DNA of 24,542 bases, taken from CAG-841 sp963656825. Lineage in GTDB: Bacteria > Bacillota > Clostridia > Oscillospirales > CAG-272. The notes under the pieces were generated by a model. The model was given only the letters and a program-made list of their open reading frames with translations. It was not told the DNA's origin and ran no database searches. Location: contig CAVKJG010000031.1 in NCBI GenBank assembly GCA_963656825.1, positions 1 through 24,542 on the forward strand, read 5' to 3'. Shown piece by piece: positions 1 to 6,263 of this stretch (its first letter is position 1; the number at the start of each line of letters is the position of its first letter). The position numbers were made by a program, and so were the translations under genes.

Positions 1-97
1 TCATTTCCGGCGTGTCGTGCTTGTAGTGTAGCTTGGCTTTGTCCGCCTGGCGGTTAGCGTCGTCAATATCACAGATGATGTCACCGAACACCCGGTA
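1..97 (-). CDS. Fragment of an unidentified protein running off the left edge
   Basis: Read on the - strand from a TAA at 100-98, this stretch is open for 32 codons to the window edge. It contains the protein-like string GDIICDIDDANRQADKAK followed by LHYKHDTPEM. The same bases read on the + strand give stop-interrupted, low-quality sequence. The reading makes sense only up to about position 85-97, exactly where the + strand Sel1 reading begins. I do not recognise the family. It is probably the internal part of another element gene brought here by a rearrangement or a misassembly at the contig edge. Confidence 0.35.
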
Positions 98-464
98 TTA
101 CGCCGACGGCAAGTGTCTGAAAAAAGACATTCCGAAAGCCATCGCGCTTTTGGAGCAGGCGGCGCAGATGGGCGACATTCATGCGGAGTACAGGCTTGCC
201 AAGATCTATCTCTTTGAATCGGACTGCTTTGATTGGCAGAAAGCCGTGGAGTATCTGAACACGGCGGCACACAAGGGCAATGAAAATGCCTATCGGGCAT
301 TGCAGAACATGAGCCGGAACACGGTGATCTCCATCACCACCGGCATTGCCGACCTGGTCGGCGATCTGTCTGCTATGTTTGACGAAAGACCGGCGGTGGA
401 AGACTGCACCACCATGCCGGAACACAGAGAAAGGAAGAAATATGAGTATGAGCAGAGTTTATAA
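90..464 (+). pseudogene. Sel1-repeat protein fragment, 5' truncated (probable relaxase tail)
   Basis: The translation carries two to three Sel1-like (TPR-type) repeats: a YYADGKCLKKDIPKAIALL unit, an AEYRLAKIYLF unit and an AVEYLNTAAHKGNENAYRAL unit. A short acidic tail follows and ends at TAA 462-464. In clostridial mobilizable elements such repeats form the C-terminus of MobP/MobL-type relaxases and lie directly upstream of the TnpW/TnpX genes, which is the arrangement here. The upstream frame is closed by TAG at 24-26 and the Sel1 similarity starts only near base 90, so the catalytic part is missing. Sel1 repeats are protein-interaction modules. The relaxase assignment is by context only. 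Confidence 0.6.
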
Positions 465-497
465 AACAACCAATGTAACACATTTTTATGAAAGGGA

Positions 498-722
498 GTG
501 AGGTTTATCGGTAAGCGGAAAGAAACGATGCAGGATATGAAGGAACGGTTTGGCGCTATGCCGACCGGAAGTCAGGTAATCGTGATCGATGGTGTTAACT
601 ATACCGTCGTCAGCCATTACACCGGCGGAAAGGATATTGACCATGTCATCCGTGCGCTTGCGGAAAAACAGGCGACGGCGGAGATGAACAGTCAGGTCGA
701 AAAAGAAAAAATCTCGGCATAA
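498..722 (+). CDS. tnpW: TnpW-like transposon-encoded small protein
   Basis: This is a 74-residue soluble protein. Its core reads IVIDGVNYTVVSHYTGG followed by an amphipathic helix (DHVIRALAEKQ), which fits the small TnpW family encoded next to TnpX recombinases of Tn4451-like elements. The molecular role of TnpW is not established; it is not needed for the recombinase chemistry. The GTG start at 498 follows AAGGGA with too short a gap, so ATG at 528 (64 residues, GGAAAG upstream) is a realistic alternative. It lies 33 bases after the Sel1 fragment and about 105 bases before tnpX. Confidence 0.65.
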   Translation: MRFIGKRKETMQDMKERFGAMPTGSQVIVIDGVNYTVVSHYTGGKDIDHVIRALAEKQATAEMNSQVEKEKISA

Positions 723-747
723 AACCGCCGGGTTAACAGGTTGCAGC

Positions 748-776
748 TTGATTTGTCATGTGCTTTGTGGTATCAT
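748..776 (+). promoter_or_regulatory. Probable sigma-A promoter of tnpX
   Basis: TTGATT (748-753) and TATCAT (771-776) are separated by exactly 17 bases and lie about 50 bases before the tnpX start, in the gap after tnpW. The -10 matches consensus at 5 of 6 positions and the -35 at 4 of 6. Expression of the recombinase would thus be separable from the upstream mobilization genes. Confidence 0.55.
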
Positions 777-828
777 AGAAGCACATACAGATCGGGCTGC
801 TTTGACGTAACGGAAAGGAGTAATTTTG

Positions 829-2511
829 ATGTCAAAGCAAACACAAAACAAAAAAGCAGGACTTTATTACAGACTGTCCCAGGAGGACGAACGGGCGGGA
901 GAATCCCTGTCCATCGAGAATCAGAAAAAGATTCTTGAAAAGTATGCCCATGAGAACGGATTTGAGATCATCGACGAGTATATAGACGACGGCTGGAGCG
1001 GCACCAATTTCAACCGCCCCGGTGTACAGAGACTGCTGGAGGATGCCAAGAACGGCAGAATCAATGTGATCATCGTCAAAGATCTCAGCCGCTTCGGCAG
1101 AAACTATATTGAGGTGGGGCAATACACGGATTATCTGTTCCCGACCTACAATATCCGCTTCATTGCCGTCGGTGACAATGTGGATTCGGCTGTTACCGAA
1201 AACACGGGGATGGACATGACACCGATCATGAATGTATTCAACGAATGGCATGCCGCCAACACATCAAAGAAGATCCGCGCGGTCATTGAAGCCAATGCCA
1301 AGGAAGGGATCTACCGTAGCAATCAAGCACCTTACGGCTATATCAAGGGCGACGATGATAAACGGCTTCCCATCGTTGACAGCGAAGCAGCGGCTTATGT
1401 GCGGAGAATGTTTGAAATGCGGGCGTCGGGAATCAGCCCCAACCATATTGCACAGACCTACAACAATGAGGGCATCCTTCCGCCGGGAGACTATAAGGAG
1501 CAGAAGTTCGGTATTCCGAACACACGCAAGTCTCACCATTTATGGTCAAGTTCCACAGTGAAGCAGGTTTTGACTAACCCAATTTACCTCGGGCATATGG
1601 TTCAGCTGAAAACGACAAATGTATCCTACAAGAACAAAAAGCAGATCAAGCGCGATCCCGAGGATATGGTGTGGATTTACAACACCCACGAAGCCATTGT
1701 GACACAGGAATTGTGGGACAGGTGCCATGAGATGGAAGCGTCGGTCAGCCAGGGCAAAAAGAACAAAACGGGATATGTCAATCCGCTGTCCGGACTCGTC
1801 TTTTGCGCCGATTGCGGGAACAAGATGTATATCAAATGGAATAACACCCGACACAAGAGAACAGACCCTCGTACCTATCACCGTGAGAACTTCACCTGCG
1901 GTGCGTATTCCAAATTCGGGGAGAGAGCTTGTACAAGCCACTATATTCAGATCAAGATTTTGAACCAACTTGTTCTTGCGGACGTTCGCTCCAAGATGAG
2001 CCTTGTCCTTGCCGATGAAAAGCGTGCAAGAGAGGAATTCCTCAGCCGTAACGAACAGCAGAACACCGCAGAAGCCAACGCCGACAAAAGGAAGCTGACG
2101 CAATCCGCGCGCAGGCTCGCCGAGCTGGACAAGCTGATCGGCTCGGTTTACGAGGACAAGGTGCTGGGTAAGATTCCCGAAGAAGTCTGTATCAACCTGC
2201 TTCAGAAATACCAAAGTGAAAAGACCTCTCTTGCCGAAACGGTTAACGCACTGGAGAGAAAGGCGCAGACCATCCGTGACGAGGCGGCGAACGCCGATGA
2301 ATTCATCCGCAGGCTGAAAGCTTATATGGAAATTCCCGAGCTGACCCGTGAGATGTGCCTGGAGCTGATTGAATTCATCACCGTTGACGAATGCCCCGGT
2401 AAGTACAGCAAGGCGCCCAGAGAGATTCATATCTACTACAAATTGATTGATAAAAAATCCTCCGCCGAGCAAATCGCCGCGTGGGGAGCAAATGGAAATG
2501 AAAAAGTGTGA
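829..2511 (+). CDS. tnpX: Large serine recombinase, TnpX/TndX type
   Basis: This 560-residue site-specific recombinase excises the element as a circle and reinserts it through a serine-DNA intermediate. The N-terminal resolvase domain begins GLYYRLSQEDE, with the nucleophile Ser17, and the motif VKDLSRFGRNYIEVGQY follows. The central Recombinase domain starts near APYGYIKGDD (about residue 165). A zinc ribbon around residues 325-370 has CADCG and later CGAYSKFGERAC. A long coiled-coil region and a C-terminal tail follow. Length matches TndX-type enzymes (about 530-710 residues, at the shorter side). ATG at 829 is preceded by AAAGGAG at 8 bases; an in-frame TTG at 826 has no advantage. All catalytic residues I can check are present, so it looks functional. 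Confidence 0.93.
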   Translation: MSKQTQNKKAGLYYRLSQEDERAGESLSIENQKKILEKYAHENGFEIIDEYIDDGWSGTNFNRPGVQRLLEDAKNGRINVIIVKDLSRFGRNYIEVGQYTDYLFPTYNIRFIAVGDNVDSAVTENTGMDMTPIMNVFNEWHAANTSKKIRAVIEANAKEGIYRSNQAPYGYIKGDDDKRLPIVDSEAAAYVRRMFEMRASGISPNHIAQTYNNEGILPPGDYKEQKFGIPNTRKSHHLWSSSTVKQVLTNPIYLGHMVQLKTTNVSYKNKKQIKRDPEDMVWIYNTHEAIVTQELWDRCHEMEASVSQGKKNKTGYVNPLSGLVFCADCGNKMYIKWNNTRHKRTDPRTYHRENFTCGAYSKFGERACTSHYIQIKILNQLVLADVRSKMSLVLADEKRAREEFLSRNEQQNTAEANADKRKLTQSARRLAELDKLIGSVYEDKVLGKIPEEVCINLLQKYQSEKTSLAETVNALERKAQTIRDEAANADEFIRRLKAYMEIPELTREMCLELIEFITVDECPGKYSKAPREIHIYYKLIDKKSSAEQIAAWGANGNEKV

Positions 2512-2590
2512 CGATATTTGATGTTCACTACCGTGATTATATTGTAACACATACCTTGGAAAATAAGAAGCGACTTAAAAACGAATTGTC

Positions 2591-2612
2591 CTCAACTTTG
2601 CGTTGAGTTTAT
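2591..2612 (+). terminator. Weak terminator-like hairpin after tnpX
   Basis: CTCAAC (2591-2596) and GTTGAG (2602-2607) form a perfect 6-bp stem with a 5-base loop, followed by TTTAT. It lies 80 bases after the tnpX stop. The U-run is short, so termination may be partial. Confidence 0.4.
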
Positions 2613-2623
2613 GATATCACAAA

Positions 2624-2779
2624 TTAATGAATCAGTCTATGCATTAGTCCGAATCTGTCTACAGCCCCCATACAGCTACACATGCGCAGAAAGCTACTTA
2701 TTGCATGTAATTCTTTCGTCAACTGCAAAACTTCAACGGATAATTCCATGGAAAGATCACCGAGCTTATCTTCTCTCAC
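2624..2779 (-). pseudogene. N-terminal stub of a four-helix-bundle (23S rRNA IVS-type) protein
   Basis: From GTG at 2779 the protein begins VREDKLGDLSMELSVEVLQL then TKEL. This matches the conserved first helix of the four-helix-bundle family first known from intervening sequences in 23S rRNA genes; Avd proteins of diversity-generating retroelements share the fold. Family members are about 115-125 residues and continue with a SIGANI-type motif in helix 2. Here similarity ends after about 27 residues and the frame stops at 51. The gene is therefore cut, most simply by insertion of the TnpX element whose end lies just to its left. It keeps a good promoter (2805-2833) and a GGAAGGCGG ribosome binding site, so the stub may be transcribed. 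Confidence 0.6.
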
Positions 2780-2804
2780 AATTTCACCGCCTTCCACACC
2801 AAAT

Positions 2805-2833
2805 ATAATACCATACTTCCGATCAAGAATCAA
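2805..2833 (-). promoter_or_regulatory. Promoter of the four-helix-bundle stub
   Basis: On the - strand TTGATT (2833-2828) and TATTAT (2810-2805) are spaced by 17 bases and sit about 25 bases upstream of the GTG start at 2779. The hairpin array lies immediately upstream, so it is not part of this transcript unless another promoter reads through it. Confidence 0.6.
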
Positions 2834-2845
2834 TATCATTTATGC

Positions 2846-3043
2846 GCAGTATCGAACGACTGCACCTCCGTTTGCGCGGAGCGCAACTCCGTTGGGCGTC
2901 AGCCCACTCCGTTTGGCGTAGCCATCTTCATTTGCGCTCCGCGCAACCTCACTTGTGTCCGCCTTGCGGCGAAATGATGTCAGCCTACAGTTGAATGATG
3001 TTGCGTGCGCCGCACGCAAACGAGGTTGTGCCTTGCGGCACAA
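2846..3043. repeat. Array of at least eight short, sequence-diverse hairpins
   Basis: Short palindromes follow each other about every 20 bases. H0: GCAGT/ACTGC 2846-2863. H1: TTGCGC/GCGCAA with loop GGA, 2872-2886. H2: TGGGC/GCCCA 2893-2906. H3: TGGC/GCCA 2914-2924. H4: TTGCGC/GCGCAA with loop TCC, 2932-2946. H5: CCGC/GCGG 2959-2969. H6: TTGCGTGC/GCACGCAA 3001-3019. H7: TTGTGCC/GGCACAA 3026-3043. Stem sequences differ but most begin TTG and end CAA. Linkers on the + strand are of the CTCCG, TCTTCA or AAATGATG type. Mutation with conserved pairing, rather than conserved sequence, suggests the hairpins themselves matter. The array lies directly upstream of the four-helix-bundle promoter. No known repeat family is assigned. 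Confidence 0.75.
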
Positions 3044-3046
3044 ATG

Positions 3047-3078
3047 AAAAATCCGAAAGTCGAAACTTTCGGATTTTT
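3047..3078 (-). terminator. Strong (bidirectional) intrinsic terminator
   Basis: AAAAATCCGAAAGT (3047-3060) pairs perfectly with ACTTTCGGATTTTT (3065-3078) over 14 bp around a CGAA loop. A T-run ends the structure in both directions. On the - strand it closes the putative RNA that starts near 3243. On the + strand it would stop transcripts crossing the hairpin array. Confidence 0.85.
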
Positions 3079-3243
3079 GTGTCTACAGGTCATTTTAGAT
3101 GCCGAATTTGTGTTATCCAATTTAGATTCCGCGCGATGGTACACCTCTCCCTTGGTGAAGCAGGGGCTTGCAAGTGACCGCGATCTTCCGGGCTTGCAGA
3201 GCCATGCCTGTAAACGAGCTTATGTACTGTCAAAATTATTGAC
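3047..3243 (-). ncRNA. Putative ~195-nt structured non-coding RNA, family unknown
   Basis: A consensus promoter (3278-3250) and a 14-bp terminator (3078-3047) bracket a segment without a convincing ORF. Just inside, GTTTACAGG (3215-3207) pairs with CCTGTAGAC (3089-3081) over 9 bp with one G-U, as a closing stem. Within it GGCT/AGCC forms a small hairpin and GC-rich purine/pyrimidine blocks alternate. Self-contained promoter, closing stem and terminator are the hallmarks of an independently expressed RNA. I compared it by eye with 6S, SRP, tmRNA, RNase P and hammerhead cores and saw no match. A short leader or attenuator RNA is a less likely alternative because no gene follows before the terminator. 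Confidence 0.6.
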
Positions 3244-3249
3244 GTTTAT

Positions 3250-3278
3250 ATTATACCATATCAGTAGCTGTTCGTCAA
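3250..3278 (-). promoter_or_regulatory. Consensus promoter of the putative ncRNA
   Basis: On the - strand TTGACG (3278-3273) and a perfect TATAAT (3255-3250) are separated by 17 bases. The start site should fall near 3243. It reads away from the unknown-gene operon and toward the terminator at 3047, with only the RNA between. Confidence 0.8.
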
Positions 3279-3294
3279 TGAATCCAAGCAATTA

Positions 3295-3465
3295 TATGTA
3301 CCTGCGGTTCTGCATTTCACACCGCAGGAGAAAGGAAAATTCTACATAGCGAAAAACAAAAACACTATGTACCCCGTGGCTCTGAGTTTCAAGCCACAGG
3401 GCAAAGGAGATGAAAGTATAACACATAGCGCGGAGGTTCGCTATGTACCTGCGGATTCCCGCAGG
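3295..3465. repeat. Three copies of a TATGTACC-plus-hairpin repeat (R1-R3)
   Basis: R1: TATGTACC 3295-3302, with stem CCTGCGG/CCGCAGG (3301-3307, 3322-3328). R2: CTATGTACC 3364-3372, with stem GTGGCT/AGCCAC near 3376-3397 extended by CCC/GGG past one bulged A. R3: CTATGTACC 3441-3449, with stem CCTGCGG/CCGCAGG (3448-3454, 3459-3465). Between copies, ACATAG pairs with CTATGT (3344-3349 with 3365-3370), and ACATAGCG pairs with CGCTATGT (3423-3430 with 3439-3446). The block is therefore a chain of alternating AT-rich and GC-rich hairpins. Read on the - strand, every GC hairpin contains GAAA or GAAT in the loop and is followed by TACATA. A fourth copy lies at 4582-4614. The function is unknown; R2 and R3 overlap the 3' end of the gene at 3389-3808. 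Confidence 0.7.
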
Positions 3466-3808
3466 CAGTTGGGCATATAAGGTTGTAAGTCAACCTCTCC
3501 AACCCATATATGAAGGAGGACAGAAAATCTCTTTTCTTGGTCAGATAGGCGATGGCATTCTCTTTTGTACCGCCCAAATAAACGAAGTCAGACCATTCAA
3601 GGAGGACGCGTTCCGGATGAAGAATGTGCCTTTTGAATTTTGCCTTGCGATAGCGTCTGCCTATTTCCGTGATCAAGACAACCGTATTTACGGTTTTGAT
3701 ATCGCAGGAAAGAAGAAGCTGCCTGACTTGGGAACGGCGATTTGACTGTGCAACGGCGCGAAGGCTCGGATAACACTGTGCGATGACCGTATAGTTTCTT
3801 TCTCTCAT
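3389..3808 (-). CDS. Unknown protein, last gene of the recombinase-side cluster
   Basis: A basic protein of 139 residues that I do not recognise. ATG at 3808 has GAGGTG at 7 bases; an upstream ATG at 3823 overlaps the previous gene's stop in an ATGA arrangement. Both argue for translational coupling to the gene at 3820-4557. Residues up to about LERLTYNL look like a folded, mostly helical domain. The last ~25 residues are encoded by the TATGTACC repeats R3 and R2, so the C-terminus may be repeat-derived and not original. No signal peptide or membrane segment is evident. A competing 100-codon + strand ORF (3443-3745) overlaps it, so the gene is not certain. Confidence 0.5.
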   Translation of the reverse strand: MRERNYTVIAQCYPSLRAVAQSNRRSQVRQLLLSCDIKTVNTVVLITEIGRRYRKAKFKRHILHPERVLLEWSDFVYLGGTKENAIAYLTKKRDFLSSFIYGLERLTYNLICPTACGNPQVHSEPPRYVLYFHLLCPVA

Positions 3809-3819
3809 AGCGTTGCACC

Positions 3820-4557
3820 TCATCCTTCAAAATCGCGTTCTACGGCAGGTTCTTCTTCATCTCTGTCGTACCCGTCGAACTTGTCATCGTATTCCTCGCT
3901 GTCGTCGAAATTGTCCTCTGTGGGATCATCATTCAGCGCGGCAAATGCATCGTGATCTGTCATGACTTTGTAGTAATCAGCGAGTCCACCATCGTCCGGT
4001 TCCACCTTGTCAAAGCAGAAGATGGTATCAATCTGTACGCTTTTGTACTTCCTCGCAAACTGTACCACCGCATTCAGAATATCAAAGCGACCTTCACGTA
4101 GACACATGAGCAGGAATTTGGCTCTGTTCGCCATGTGGTTAAGCAGATCGGCAAGATCGTCAAACTCCACTTCGCCGGTCGAACTTGCGTATTCGACAAG
4201 ATCCGAGTCAGCAACAAGGAACAGAACAAAGGCGAGGATTTCATCGTCCGGAATCAACCCGCTTTCATACTTGAACTGACTCAGTTTCATGCGAACAGGA
4301 TCGGTGCAGAATGCATTTCGAATAGATTCCAGGGATGCCTCGTAGCATTCGTTTTCACGCTGATATGTCCTGATATCGGTTTCTTTGACTCCGATTTGAT
4401 CAGCAAGAAGATGCACCCCTCTGTCAAAGTTCAGCGGATCGGTGTATGCAACGAGAGAGAGGAACTCTGCCGGTGCTACGGATTTCGTCAGTGACTTACC
4501 GTGAGCAATAGACTGCTGCAGGGCTGCTTTTCTGTTGAAAGAATTGTTGGTGTTCAT
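3820..4557 (-). CDS. Unknown soluble protein with a highly acidic C-terminal tail
   Basis: A 245-residue protein with no family I can name. The start is ATG 4557, with CGGAGG 6 bases upstream; the longer frame reaching back to 4629 runs through the leader hairpins and is unlikely. The first ~200 residues look like a globular, mainly helical domain (for example FLLMCLREGRFDILNAVVQF). The last ~45 residues are strongly acidic and tyrosine-poor (EDNFDDSEEYDDKFDG and on), as seen in proteins that mimic nucleic acid or contact basic partners. Its leader contains repeat R4 and it is followed by the basic 139-residue protein with overlapping stop and start. An acidic/basic pair that acts together is a speculation. 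Confidence 0.75.
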   Translation of the reverse strand: MNTNNSFNRKAALQQSIAHGKSLTKSVAPAEFLSLVAYTDPLNFDRGVHLLADQIGVKETDIRTYQRENECYEASLESIRNAFCTDPVRMKLSQFKYESGLIPDDEILAFVLFLVADSDLVEYASSTGEVEFDDLADLLNHMANRAKFLLMCLREGRFDILNAVVQFARKYKSVQIDTIFCFDKVEPDDGGLADYYKVMTDHDAFAALNDDPTEDNFDDSEEYDDKFDGYDRDEEEPAVERDFEG

Positions 4558-4581
4558 ATTGAACCTCCGAAAATAAGTATT

Positions 4582-4614
4582 CATAGATTTCTCTATGTAC
4601 GGCGGTTTCCCGCC
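4582..4614. repeat. Fourth TATGTAC-linked double hairpin (R4) in a gene leader
   Basis: CATAGA/TCTATG (4582-4587, 4592-4597) is followed by GGCGG/CCGCC (4601-4605, 4610-4614), with TATGTAC in between. Read on the - strand both hairpins have GAAA tetraloops and the order is GC hairpin, TACATAG, AT hairpin. This is the same architecture as R1-R3 more than 1.1 kb away. Here it lies 25 bases upstream of the start of the acidic-tail protein, within its probable 5' leader. Confidence 0.65.
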
Positions 4615-4644
4615 AAAAGAAAAAGCCAAGGACTGGCATCCTTG
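4615..4644 (-). terminator. Terminator after the recombinase trio
   Basis: On the - strand CAAGGA (4644-4639) pairs with TCCTTG (4632-4627) around TGCCAG, extended by AAAG/CTTT, and is followed by TTTTTCTTTT. It sits 15 bases after the 534-residue recombinase and would separate it from the two unknown genes downstream. Those genes then depend on read-through or an unseen promoter. Confidence 0.65.
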
Positions 4645-4658
4645 AACTTTGCCTTATT

Positions 4659-6263
4659 TTAGATGGTGACCGCAAATCTAAATCCGTTATGCAGGATGAT
4701 CGTGAGCTTTTCTTGACCTTCCACCCTTATCTGAGCAATCAATTGACGGATTATACTGTCTTCGAAGCAGGACAAGTCTGCGCTCGCATTTGCGATTTGC
4801 TCGAATAATCTCTCGAGACGACTGTCGATATCGAGCGACGGTCGGATTTTCGTTTTTTCGACTTCTATGATTCTTCTTAGATCACTGATATTGTCGTTTA
4901 TGCGTTTGAACTCGTCCTCAAATCCTTTTTGAGATCCTCGTTCCGCACAGATTTTAACGACCTTCATCATGTCGTTTTCCTGCTCTTTGATCTGTGCTTC
5001 AAGGTTTTGGATGCAGATATCGGTTCCGGCATCTACAATCACATTTCCAAGTGCAGCTTTCAGTTCATCTTTGACCTCGTTTTTGTTTTCGATGAGTCCT
5101 GACAGCCCTTTCAATATTGCGCTGTGAATGAGACCTTCTTCAAGGGTGGGGGAGTCCGAGCATTTGCTTGTTCCGTAATCCAATCGTGTGGTGCATCGCC
5201 ACACGATTTTCTTTTTATCGTGATGAGTCCAGGTACATCGTCTGTACGGGCGACCGCAATCACCACAGACCAATATTTCCGTCAATGCATACTTACTACT
5301 GTACTTTCCCTTTTGGGCGGTTTCGTGTTCAGACAGCGCAATTTTCTTTTTTGCGCTTCTTCGCGCATATTCGGATTGCACCCTGTCGAACAGTTCTCTG
5401 TCGACGATTGCCTCGTGATGATCGGTGATATAGTGTTGCGGAAGCTGGCCGTTATTTTTTTCTCGCTTGTGAGTCAACAGATCCGAGCAGAATGTTTTTT
5501 GTGTAATCACATCCCCCTTGTACTTCTCATTTCGGAGAATTGACTGTATGGTCGCGTGATACCATCCTTTTTTCTTTCCGGGCGCTTTAACGCCTCGTTC
5601 GTTCAATGCGTCGCAGATGAGGCGCACACTCGCTCCGGCGTAATAGCGTTCGAATATTTCTCGGACAATCGCCGCTTCTTCTTCGACGATTTCTATTCCA
5701 TCTTGAACCTTATGGTATCCGTAGATATCGCAGGTGAAGGTGACTTTTCCTTCGGCGTATGCGTGTCTGACACCCCAGGTCACATTCTTGCTAATGGATT
5801 CCGACTCTGCTTGCGCAAAGTAACCCATGATGGTAATCATGGCTTCACTTGTTTCAGTCAGCGTATTGATATTCTCTTTTTCAAATATGACACCGATACC
5901 AAGTGCTTTTAATTCTCGGATATACTCCAAACAATCCACCGTGTTTCTTGCGAATCGTGAGATGGATTTGACCAGGATGAGATCGATCTTGTGCTGTCGG
6001 CAGTGCCTTATCATCTTTAGGAATTCGGGACGCTTTTTTGCCATTGTCCCCGAGATGCCCTTGTCAGCATATATTCCGGCGTTCAGCCAATCCTTGTGCT
6101 TGGCGATCTCTGCTGAGTAATGCTCAATTTGAGCTTCGTAGCTGTTGGCTTGCTCGTCCTGCTCGGTTGATACTCGACAATAGGCAGCCACTTTTTGAAG
6201 TCGCCGTGTCGGTATACCTGCGTTTGGTTGGGGATTTTTAGCTTCAATTTTGTGTACTACCAT
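4659..6263 (-). CDS. Large serine recombinase (third of trio)
   Basis: A 534-residue site-specific recombinase. Resolvase domain: VAAYCRVSTEQDEQANSYEAQ region with nucleophile Ser32, then VKSISRFARNTVDCLEYIREL. A Recombinase (DNA-binding) domain follows, with the typical NEKYKGDVITQKTF segment. A zinc ribbon opens with CGDCGRPYRRC and closes with a second cysteine pair (WRC, SKC). A coiled coil and a C-terminal tail complete it. All checked catalytic motifs are intact. ATG 6263 has AAAGGAG at 7 bases and overlaps the previous gene by 20 bases, so it is translated as part of the same operon. It shares the SISRFARNT motif with the recombinase at 7107-8666, suggesting two related but diverged active subunits. 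Confidence 0.9.
   Translation of the reverse strand: MVVHKIEAKNPQPNAGIPTRRLQKVAAYCRVSTEQDEQANSYEAQIEHYSAEIAKHKDWLNAGIYADKGISGTMAKKRPEFLKMIRHCRQHKIDLILVKSISRFARNTVDCLEYIRELKALGIGVIFEKENINTLTETSEAMITIMGYFAQAESESISKNVTWGVRHAYAEGKVTFTCDIYGYHKVQDGIEIVEEEAAIVREIFERYYAGASVRLICDALNERGVKAPGKKKGWYHATIQSILRNEKYKGDVITQKTFCSDLLTHKREKNNGQLPQHYITDHHEAIVDRELFDRVQSEYARRSAKKKIALSEHETAQKGKYSSKYALTEILVCGDCGRPYRRCTWTHHDKKKIVWRCTTRLDYGTSKCSDSPTLEEGLIHSAILKGLSGLIENKNEVKDELKAALGNVIVDAGTDICIQNLEAQIKEQENDMMKVVKICAERGSQKGFEDEFKRINDNISDLRRIIEVEKTKIRPSLDIDSRLERLFEQIANASADLSCFEDSIIRQLIAQIRVEGQEKLTIILHNGFRFAVTI

Larger units (their letters stand above)
1..2612 (+). mobile_element. End of a Tn4451/Tn5397-like mobilizable element (partial)
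   Basis: The order Sel1-repeat tail of a probable relaxase, TnpW-like protein, TnpX-type large serine recombinase is typical of one end of Tn4451/Tn5397-family elements in Clostridia. The recombinase is the last gene, so the element end should lie between its stop codon at 2511 and the broken four-helix-bundle gene beginning near 2624. I could not fix the exact terminus or find the second end, which would lie left of the window. The right limit given here is only the tnpX terminator. Confidence 0.6.

Noticed and set aside
1546..2550. 334-codon open frame antisense to tnpX
   Set aside because: It is a mirror of a well-supported recombinase gene, has no ribosome binding site, and no recognisable domains.
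2846..3043. Possible CRISPR array
   Set aside because: The repeated units are short hairpins of different sequence without a constant repeat of 25-40 bases, unique spacers or cas genes.
3047..3243. 6S, SRP, tmRNA or RNase P RNA
   Set aside because: None of the conserved cores of these RNAs could be seen; the RNA is kept as unassigned.
3443..3745. 100-codon + strand ORF with GGAGG at 6 bases before its ATG
   Set aside because: Its first codons are the TATGTACC repeat, and it lies antisense to the gene at 3389-3808, which has coupled start/stop with the upstream gene. Codon patterns do not separate the two clearly, so this remains a weak alternative.
4558..4629. 24-codon N-terminal extension of the acidic-tailed protein
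   Set aside because: It would translate the leader hairpins R4 and the ribosome binding site; ATG 4557 has CGGAGG at proper distance.
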